DNA from: Gp6-AA40 sp050742535
GTDB taxonomy: Bacteria > Acidobacteriota > Vicinamibacteria > Vicinamibacterales > UBA2999
DNA: 20,351 nt
Direction of reading: 5' to 3'
Assembly (NCBI GenBank): GCA_050742535.1
Contig: JBOGIQ010000076.1
Location: 1-20,351 of the forward strand
The notes beneath the pieces were generated by a model. The model was not told the origin of the DNA. It saw only the letters and a list, made by a program, of their open reading frames with translations, and searched no databases. Both the position numbers and the translations under genes were made by a program. Shown in pieces: positions 7,216 to 13,516 of this stretch; within the stretch, counting starts at the first letter, position 1, and each line of letters begins with the position of its first letter.

Positions 7216-10017
7216 TTAGAAACGAACCCGCACCCCGCCCTCGAACGTCGAGAAGTTCGAGTTCGTCGGAGACGTGTTGACGGCGTGGAACAGGTAGACG
7301 CCTTCAACCCACACGCGCGGCGCCACGCGGAACTGCACGCCGCCGCCGACGTTCGTTCCCGGCTCCGTCACGGATCCGTCGAAGCGATACACGGCCAGTC
7401 CGGCCGTGGCGAACACGCGCGCCACCGACGGCCCGGTGTACGCCCGGACGTTGCCGCCGAAGTGGATGAGGTCTTCGTCCGGCCCCGCGGTGGTGCCGAA
7501 ACGCTTGTAGCCGAATACCCCCTGCACCGCGACCGCGCTGGTGAACGCGTACTCGACGTCGACGTCGAGCGCGAAGCCCGGGTCGAACAACGTCGAGAAG
7601 CTGCCCTGCGGTACGCCCACACCGGCGCGGATGCCGATCGAGAACGGGCGTGGCTGGCGTGGCAACTGGGAAAGCGGTGCGTCGCGCAGCGTTTCACCAC
7701 GGAACCGGATCGTCACGCGCGGGTCCACCCCGGGCGCAAGACCGCTGAGCGGAATAACGTACGACCCGCGCACGCCGGGGTTCGTGATTGCCCCGACAGT
7801 GGCTGCCGGGGTGACCTGCACCGAGAACATCGCACCCCAGCCGGGCCCGACCAGGTTCCCGAACGGATCACCGGGCGTGATGGTGATCTGCGCGGTCGTC
7901 CCGGTGCGCTGCACCTGCACGTCGCTGTCGTCCTCCGTGGGCCGGACCGGCACTTGTCGCTCGAGCCATTCGACGCGGCGGATCTGGCCCGTGCGCGGAT
8001 CGTTCCAGTTCAACTCGACAACGAAACGGTAGCCACCGCCGACGGTCGTGTCGTCGAACTCGGCCTCGTACAGTCCCTGTCCGCGATCGGCCATGGTGAG
8101 GGTGCCGACTTCTTCAGGCTCGATCTGCTTGAGCAGCCCTTGACCCAGCGCATCGACCTTCGCCGTCACCGGCGACTGCGTCTGGGGGCCGTCGTTCTGC
8201 GGCGTACCGGTCGTCGGCGACGCGCTCAGGATGTTGCCGAGGTTTTCGCCCGGCCGCGCAGGCCGTACCCGCAGCGCGCCGCCTGGCAGGTTGGCGATCG
8301 GTCTTCCGTTGAACGCAACGATCGAGCGAATCTTCACTGGCAGACCAGTGCCTGCCGGTGCCGGCTGCACGCTCAAGTGGTAATCGAGCGCGCCTTCGAC
8401 CGCGTAGGCGGACAGGTGATAGCGAATCGGGACTTGACCGTCCTTGGCGGCCAGCCGCGTCACGCTCGCTTCCCACTGCCCGACCGGGCTGCCGGACGGC
8501 GTGTCGACCGCAACCACCATGAACGTGTCGCGCTCGACGGACGCGACCGGCGGCACGACCATGCCGTTCGGGTTCCGGAGCTGGAGCGACAGCGCACGCG
8601 GGCTGCGCATGCCCTCCCACCCGAGCACGAAGATGAGTCGCCGCACGGAGGCGTCGGCAAACGGCTGCAGGGTGCCCGCAGCGGTCGTCGACAGCGGCTC
8701 CATCTTTCGCGCCATGAGCGACAGCGTGTTGCCCTTCAGCGCGCCAACAAGCTGGTCGACGAAGCCTATTTCGAGGGGCGGGCCGGTGGCCGCGATCGAC
8801 GCGCGGCCCGCGGTCTCGTGCGCGATCTGCTCGAGCATGGCCGCGAAGGTCGTCCCGCCGACGCCGAGGCCGATCGTCAGGATGGGGCCTGGAAAATCCA
8901 TGAGCCTCACGCCGCTCAATTGCAGCGGCGCCGGCAGCGCCGTCGCGCAGCCGGGCGAGTCCGCTTCACCCGCACCGACAATGCACGGCGCGGTGTTCTG
9001 CTCGCCGTCGGTGAAGACGACGAACACGGAGTCGTTCTGATCGCCGCCCGCCGCCAGCGCGTCCCACCGCTGCCGCGCCAGCGCGATGCCGCCACCGATC
9101 GAGGTGGCGCCACCCGGAGTGACCTGCGGCGCCGGCGGCAGCAGATGCGCGGAGATGATGTCGCCGACGCCCGCGTCGTCCCAGCCGGTGAGCAGGGCGC
9201 CGCGCTTCTTGAAGATGCTCGCGCCCTCCAAGATGCCGTCCTGCGCGGTGCTGTCGAAGAAAACGAGGCCGATACGATCGTCGGCGCTGCCTTCGACGCC
9301 GGCGGCGACCGCCTGCTTCCACACGCCCATGAACTGGCCGATCGCGCTCGTCAGCCGTTGGAACCGCGTCTCGCCGGCCGGCCCGTCGGGCAGCGCCCAA
9401 CCCATGCTTCCCGACTTGTCCAGCACCAGGATCACGTCCAGCGGCAGGCGGCCATTAGGCGTGGCCGCACCGCCGCTGTTCTGCGTCATGAACGCCTTGT
9501 TGGCGCTGACGCGGCGGATCGCGGCGTCGCATTTCGGCGCCGGATTGGTCGGGGTCACCAGCTCCGGCACGCTGTAGCTGGCCATCCGGTAGCCGGTCGC
9601 GGCGACGGTGGTGATCGACACGGACACACTGCGATCGGCGACGCGCGTCGAGGTGCAGAAGTTCGGCGCGAACTCGCTGTTGAACTGCAGCAGCATCTCC
9701 AGGCGGGTCGCGCTGACCCACTTCACGGCGACGAGGTCACCCGCGCCGAAGACACCCGCCGCGTTGCAGGTCGCCGCGTTGGCGACGCAGGTCGTCGCCG
9801 GCGACACTCCCGCGCCGCCGTCGATCGCGACCTGCGGCGCCGGGCCGATCGCGGCCGAGTCGAACGCCACCTTCACGCGCGCGATCTGCGGCTGCGGGCC
9901 GGCGGCGGTATTCGGCCGGAACGGAACGGTCAATGTGAACGTCTGTTGCGCCGCGGCAACCGCCGGCCATCCGGCAACGACGAGCAGTGCGACAACGAAA
10001 CAACGAAGAACGGACAT
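7216..10017 (-). CDS. Exported von Willebrand A domain protein with C-terminal outer-membrane beta-barrel
   Basis: A 933-aa protein. ATG 10017 is preceded by AGGAGG 4 nt away and starts a clear Sec signal peptide: a hydrophobic core (CFVVALLVVAGW) and a cut after AVAAA near residue 23. A VWA domain spans about 190-425, with a complete MIDAS: DKSGS at 200-204 (D200, S202, S204), T305 in GGATSIGGG, and D337 in VVFTDGEQ. Six Cys (77, 84, 121, 163, 345, 357) all lie before residue 360, which fits an oxidising compartment. Ig-like strand-rich regions follow (GQGLYEAEFDD, 647-657). Residues 792-933 look like an eight-stranded OmpA-type barrel, with alternating strands (FSIGIRAGVG, FALDVDVEYAF, VWVEGVYLF) and a final VRVRF. 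The role is likely metal-dependent adhesion at the outer membrane. An exported barrel protein inside an eCIS operon is unusual. No other gene here carries a signal peptide. Confidence 0.92.
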   Translation of the reverse strand: MSVLRCFVVALLVVAGWPAVAAAQQTFTLTVPFRPNTAAGPQPQIARVKVAFDSAAIGPAPQVAIDGGAGVSPATTCVANAATCNAAGVFGAGDLVAVKWVSATRLEMLLQFNSEFAPNFCTSTRVADRSVSVSITTVAATGYRMASYSVPELVTPTNPAPKCDAAIRRVSANKAFMTQNSGGAATPNGRLPLDVILVLDKSGSMGWALPDGPAGETRFQRLTSAIGQFMGVWKQAVAAGVEGSADDRIGLVFFDSTAQDGILEGASIFKKRGALLTGWDDAGVGDIISAHLLPPAPQVTPGGATSIGGGIALARQRWDALAAGGDQNDSVFVVFTDGEQNTAPCIVGAGEADSPGCATALPAPLQLSGVRLMDFPGPILTIGLGVGGTTFAAMLEQIAHETAGRASIAATGPPLEIGFVDQLVGALKGNTLSLMARKMEPLSTTAAGTLQPFADASVRRLIFVLGWEGMRSPRALSLQLRNPNGMVVPPVASVERDTFMVVAVDTPSGSPVGQWEASVTRLAAKDGQVPIRYHLSAYAVEGALDYHLSVQPAPAGTGLPVKIRSIVAFNGRPIANLPGGALRVRPARPGENLGNILSASPTTGTPQNDGPQTQSPVTAKVDALGQGLLKQIEPEEVGTLTMADRGQGLYEAEFDDTTVGGGYRFVVELNWNDPRTGQIRRVEWLERQVPVRPTEDDSDVQVQRTGTTAQITITPGDPFGNLVGPGWGAMFSVQVTPAATVGAITNPGVRGSYVIPLSGLAPGVDPRVTIRFRGETLRDAPLSQLPRQPRPFSIGIRAGVGVPQGSFSTLFDPGFALDVDVEYAFTSAVAVQGVFGYKRFGTTAGPDEDLIHFGGNVRAYTGPSVARVFATAGLAVYRFDGSVTEPGTNVGGGVQFRVAPRVWVEGVYLFHAVNTSPTNSNFSTFEGGVRVRF

Positions 10018-10021
10018 GACT

Positions 10022-10027
10022 CCTCCT
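10022..10027 (-). promoter_or_regulatory. Ribosome binding site for VWA/beta-barrel gene
   Basis: AGGAGG on the minus strand, 4 nt before ATG 10017, in the 22-nt gap after the PASTA/IPT gene. The start it marks places the signal peptide exactly at the N-terminus. Confidence 0.8.
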
Positions 10028-10039
10028 GCTGTGCCCACG

Positions 10040-11047
10040 CTACGGACGGATCGCGGTGAACCGGTCCGCCGGGTTTGCCGGATCCCATATCGCCTGGCCA
10101 ATCGGGTTGGTGCCGTCGGTGACAATGACGACGATCGGCTTTTGAATCGTCGACAGGCTGGTCCCCGGCAGATCCGGAAGGTCGGGCACCGTGAAGACGA
10201 TCTGCGTCGTCGTCGAGCTCACCACCGTGGCGTTGACCGGGTTCGTCGTCCCGATCCGGACCAGGTTGCGCGACTGGATGCTCGAGTAGTTCGTCCCCGC
10301 GATCGTGACGTTCTGATTGACGAACTGCGCCTTCGGGTTGATGTTCGTAATCGTCGGCTGCGGCACGGCGGACGGCGGATTGACCGTGATCGCGACGGTC
10401 GCCGCCGCGCTGCCTCCGACCGACACGGAAATCACGACGCCGGGCTTTGCCGGATCCGGTGGGTTCACGGGCGCTCCGGGAATTCCCGTCGGAACCACGA
10501 CGCGCAGACGGCGGGTCGGATCGGCCGGGTCCGAGGTCACCGATGCCGCCGGCGTGCCGTCGAACGACACCGAGTTCTGCGACGTCGTCAGGCTGAAGTT
10601 GTTGCCGAAGATCACCAGCGTCTCGCCGACGCGGAACGACGACTGCGCAATGCCGCCGAGGTTCTCGGTGCGGGTGATCGTCGGCGGAGGCGGCGGCGTG
10701 GTGCTCCCGCTGCTGGAGGCGATGACAAGGTTCACCGGCGAGCCGACCGGCACGAACACTTGCGCCGACGGCGCCTGGCCAATCACCAGCCGGGTCGCGG
10801 AGCCGGGCGCGTTCGGATCGACGAGCGTGCCGGACGAGTCGAGCGTCGTCCCCAGCGCCAGGTTGACCGACGGCGCGGTAATCAGCGAACGCGCCTGCGA
10901 CAGCGTGCGTCCGAACACGTCGGGCACCTGGACACCTGACGGCGGCGCCGTGGTTCCTCCGCTCAGCGCGTTCAGCTGATCGATCAGGGTGTTGATGAAG
11001 CTCGACCGGATGACCTCTCCGGGCTGCACGTGCGGAATCGGCGGCAT
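10040..11047 (-). CDS. PASTA plus tandem IPT/TIG domain protein
   Basis: A 335-aa protein. ATG 11047 is chosen because AGGAAGGA lies 5 nt upstream; the longer open frame to 11623 is shadow sequence. A short helical N-terminus (EVIRSSFINTLIDQLNAL, residues 11-28) is followed by a PASTA-like domain at 39-110 (VPDVFGRTLSQARSLI and APSAQVFVPVGSPVNLVIAS), a Pro-rich hinge (TTPPPPPTITR), and two IPT/TIG immunoglobulin-like domains at about 122-223 (VGETLVIFGNNFS) and 231-312 (PTITNINPKAQFVNQNVTIA). PASTA domains in kinases and PBPs bind peptidoglycan fragments, and IPT/TIG domains are common in surface and fibre proteins. No signal peptide is seen, so export would have to be as part of the particle. 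Inference: a fibre, spike-rim or cell-wall-recognition component. The domain calls are good; the function is uncertain. Confidence 0.88.
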   Translation of the reverse strand: MPPIPHVQPGEVIRSSFINTLIDQLNALSGGTTAPPSGVQVPDVFGRTLSQARSLITAPSVNLALGTTLDSSGTLVDPNAPGSATRLVIGQAPSAQVFVPVGSPVNLVIASSSGSTTPPPPPTITRTENLGGIAQSSFRVGETLVIFGNNFSLTTSQNSVSFDGTPAASVTSDPADPTRRLRVVVPTGIPGAPVNPPDPAKPGVVISVSVGGSAAATVAITVNPPSAVPQPTITNINPKAQFVNQNVTIAGTNYSSIQSRNLVRIGTTNPVNATVVSSTTTQIVFTVPDLPDLPGTSLSTIQKPIVVIVTDGTNPIGQAIWDPANPADRFTAIRP

Positions 11048-11052
11048 CGTTG

Positions 11053-11060
11053 TCCTTCCT
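11053..11060 (-). promoter_or_regulatory. Ribosome binding site for PASTA/IPT gene
   Basis: AGGAAGGA on the minus strand in the 13-nt gap after the previous stop, 5 nt before ATG 11047. It decides this start over the much longer open frame. Confidence 0.75.
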
Positions 11061-12431
11061 TCAGGCGAACACGCCTTCGTCGAACGCCAGCGAGGCGTTC
11101 GCGTAATCCCACTTCGAGACGTCGAACCGGGCGTGACCGTGGAACGGCATCTGCCCGTTCGCAAACACCAGGAATGCCGGCGGCACCGCGCCGCCGGCGT
11201 GAATCGCCTGCGAGTTCTCGCGCGTGGCGTAGAGCCAGAGCATCGTCGGCGCGTCGACGTCGAAGGCGGCGTAGCGGCGCGAGCCGTGCACGAGCGGCGG
11301 CAGCCGATCGCCTTCGAGGAACACCGGCGGGCGGTACACGATGTTCTGCAGGAACGTGAGGTAGTCCACGGCCTTGCCGGTGGCGCCGCCACCGACCGGC
11401 AGCACGCCGACCGGTGGCAGCCACCGGAAGTAGTCGGTGGCGCGGATCGTGGCCGGCGTCGAAGCCGCCTGCAACACGGACGCAAGTTGTTCCTGGAACT
11501 GGAACAGCACCGCGTCCGCCTCGGCGGGACGGCGCCCGCCGGAGAGCGTGGGCCATGACGCGGCGATCGATGCCGGCGCCAAGCGCCGGCGCACCGCCCA
11601 GTTGTCGACGAAGGCCAGGCCACCGACGCGCCAGTGCAACAACGCGATCGGCACGTCGCATTCCGTCAGCGTGCCCGCGTCGGTCATGTCATCGAGTACG
11701 CCGTAATCGGCAAGAGCCGCCTCCGTGCCGCCCGATGCCTCGGCCTCGCGCTCGAACGGATCGCGCGCGAAGCGCATCAACGGTTCCGTGCCGAGACAGA
11801 GATGCGCGATCACGTTGCGCAGGCGGGAAAGACCGGCGGCGCTGGTCGCACCGAGCAACCCGTTCTGGAGCTGCTGCCGGGTCATGGCCGATACACCGGT
11901 CACCGTCAGCGGATCGAACGGAAGGCGCCGGAATCGGACGCCTTCGATCGCCGAACGGCTTCCGCATCCGGCGCCAGCCGTCGGATCGGCAAGGCCGCTC
12001 GCCGGCGCACGTCCCTTGAATGCAGACGCCGGCGAGATCACGAGCACGTAGAAGCCTTCGCCGAGCCCCTCGACCTGCGTGGACGGCGGCTCGCAGGTCT
12101 TGAAGAGTCCGGTGGTCTCCGTCTCGGGTTGCGTCGTCCGCGCGAGGGCGACGATTTCGTCGGCCGGAAGCTCCAGCGTCTGGCCGTTGCCGTTAATGGC
12201 GAGGCCGGCCTGGACGCGGAGCAGCGGCGGGGTGGAAGCCGTGCCGGCCGACTCGATCGTCACCCACAGACCTGCAGCGATGCCGGGACCGAGTGCGCGG
12301 CCAAGCTGCCGCTGCCGCGCCCGGTGCGCCTCCTGGTCCTCGCGCAGCGCCGCGGCGGTGAGCAGACGGCCCTCGAAGTAATGCGGGTTCGAGACGCCGT
12401 TATCGAGGATCGGTTCGAGTAGCTGTCTCAT
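11061..12431 (-). CDS. eCIS-cluster protein, second copy of the shared N-terminal module
   Basis: A 456-aa protein with ATG at 12431. GAGGA lies 5 nt upstream and overlaps the previous stop, which is 8 nt away. The frame is open for 207 more codons upstream, but that part is Arg-rich shadow sequence inside the preceding gene. The N-terminus reads NPHYFEGRLLTAAALREDQE (residues 15-34), then RQLGRALGPGIAAGLWV and LLRVQAGLAINGNGQTLEL, matching the layout of the gene before it. The body has CDVPIALLHWRVGGLAFVDN followed by WAVRRRL, then VLFQFQEQLASVL. The last 100 residues are aromatic- and strand-rich (YAAFDVDAPTMLWLYATREN). No catalytic motif or export signal is seen. The role is unknown; a structural accessory of the baseplate or fibre network is the simplest reading from context. 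Confidence 0.85.
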   Translation of the reverse strand: MRQLLEPILDNGVSNPHYFEGRLLTAAALREDQEAHRARQRQLGRALGPGIAAGLWVTIESAGTASTPPLLRVQAGLAINGNGQTLELPADEIVALARTTQPETETTGLFKTCEPPSTQVEGLGEGFYVLVISPASAFKGRAPASGLADPTAGAGCGSRSAIEGVRFRRLPFDPLTVTGVSAMTRQQLQNGLLGATSAAGLSRLRNVIAHLCLGTEPLMRFARDPFEREAEASGGTEAALADYGVLDDMTDAGTLTECDVPIALLHWRVGGLAFVDNWAVRRRLAPASIAASWPTLSGGRRPAEADAVLFQFQEQLASVLQAASTPATIRATDYFRWLPPVGVLPVGGGATGKAVDYLTFLQNIVYRPPVFLEGDRLPPLVHGSRRYAAFDVDAPTMLWLYATRENSQAIHAGGAVPPAFLVFANGQMPFHGHARFDVSKWDYANASLAFDEGVFA

Positions 12432-12436
12432 GGCGA

Positions 12437-12441
12437 TCCTC
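12437..12441 (-). promoter_or_regulatory. Ribosome binding site for second shared-module gene
   Basis: GAGGA on the minus strand, 5 nt before ATG 12431 and overlapping the stop of the preceding gene. It supports this start over the 207-codon upstream extension. Confidence 0.7.
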
Positions 12442-13483
12442 AGATGAGGTCCGCGCCCATCCACGCGGTGAGAGACAGCTCCTGCAGCGCGCGCGTGTGC
12501 AGCAGCCACGGGCGATCGACGTCGTCCACGGTGACCGGACCGTCTACCTGCAGTCCGGCGCCGCCGGCGATGATGCCGAGATCGAGCCGCGCCAGCAGCA
12601 CGCACGGCTCGCCGCCGCCGGCACAGCCCGCCGCGCCCGCAGCCAGCTGCGGCCGCACGAACGAGATCCACTCGCGCCATGCCGCGAGAAACACCGCCGG
12701 CGCGTCGAGGGGATGCACCAGGAGCGGGCCGAACGGTGGCGACGAGACGACCGGCGGCGAGCCGGTCGCGACCAGATCGCCAAGCGACGGCAGGACCGCC
12801 GGCGATCCCACCGGCACGATCTTGCGGACCATCGCCGCGATGTCCTGCGGACTGAGGAACGGACCGCCGACGTCGGTCACGTCGATCAACCGGAGCAACG
12901 CGGCGAACAGACGGACGGCGGCTTCCTCGACGTGCTCGGGCCGCGTCGTCACCAGCTTCAACTCGAAGTCGTCGGCGAACCGTGAGGCGGCGGTCGCGTC
13001 CTCGGCAGTGCGGCACGGATCGCCGAGCACCGGCACGAGGTCGGTCGCGCATTCACGCCAGCACAGCACCACCCAGAGCGTCACGGACGATGGCGGAGAC
13101 CCGACGGGCGGAGAGAACGCGGGCGATCCCGTCGCACCTCCGCCACCGGAGAGCTCGCTCTGGTGAGCGGTCAGCCAGGCGTCGAGATCGGCGCACTGCG
13201 CCTGGCGGACGCAGACCAGCTCGCCGCGCGGGACCGCCGCCAGACCGGGATCGACCAGCACCTCGGGGCGGCCCGACGCGTTGTCGCGCACGCGCACGCC
13301 GAGCCCGAGCATGGTGCCGTAGCCGTGCGCCGCCCGCTGGTGCAGGCGCGCACGCTCCATGAAATAGAGCTGGTCCTGCTGGAACTCCTCCGGTCCGAGG
13401 ACGAGGCCGGCAAAGTGCCGTACCCGCTTGTGCGGATCCAGAGGTGCGGTATCAGGAGCGACAGTTCGAAAGTCGCAGCACAT
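12440..13483 (-). CDS. eCIS-cluster protein with shared N-terminal 'HF-G-L' module (paralogue of next gene)
   Basis: A 347-aa protein with ATG at 13483 and GAGGAG 9 nt upstream. It follows the gpI-like gene after 33 nt, the largest gap in the window. Residues 19-64 contain KRVRHFAGLVLGPEEFQQDQ, then LYFMERARLHQR and HGYGTMLGLGVRV, followed by VLVDPGLAAVPRGELV. The next gene has the same layout at its N-terminus, so the two are probably related. I recall this module in other eCIS clusters but cannot name its function. The middle is unusually rich in Gly-Ser-Pro motifs (TGSPAF, VGSPPS, VGSPAV, TGSPPV), which look like flexible linkers. There is no signal peptide or membrane helix. The position after the wedge genes suggests a baseplate-periphery or fibre-related role, but this is inference. 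Confidence 0.85.
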   Translation of the reverse strand: MCCDFRTVAPDTAPLDPHKRVRHFAGLVLGPEEFQQDQLYFMERARLHQRAAHGYGTMLGLGVRVRDNASGRPEVLVDPGLAAVPRGELVCVRQAQCADLDAWLTAHQSELSGGGGATGSPAFSPPVGSPPSSVTLWVVLCWRECATDLVPVLGDPCRTAEDATAASRFADDFELKLVTTRPEHVEEAAVRLFAALLRLIDVTDVGGPFLSPQDIAAMVRKIVPVGSPAVLPSLGDLVATGSPPVVSSPPFGPLLVHPLDAPAVFLAAWREWISFVRPQLAAGAAGCAGGGEPCVLLARLDLGIIAGGAGLQVDGPVTVDDVDRPWLLHTRALQELSLTAWMGADLI

Positions 13484-13516
13484 CGTGTGCGTCTCCTCAA
13501 CCTCAAAGCCACGCGC

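Noticed and set aside
6439..10059. 1206-codon open frame on the plus strand
   Set aside because: It is antisense to the VWA/barrel gene and its neighbour. GC-rich third positions on the minus strand keep the opposite frame free of stops; the product is Arg/His/Ala-rich without domains.
11048..11623. N-terminal extension of the PASTA/IPT gene
   Set aside because: The 192 extra codons overlap the preceding gene in another frame and are Arg/Ser-rich. AGGAAGGA before ATG 11047 marks the start.
12432..13052. N-terminal extension of the second shared-module gene
   Set aside because: The frame is open but lies wholly within the preceding gene and reads as Arg-rich shadow sequence. A good ribosome site and the shared module start at 12431.
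13484..13516. Internal promoter or terminator in the largest gap (33 nt)
   Set aside because: The gap holds only a ribosome site (GAGGAG at 13498-13493). No inverted repeat with T-run or promoter-like pair is seen.
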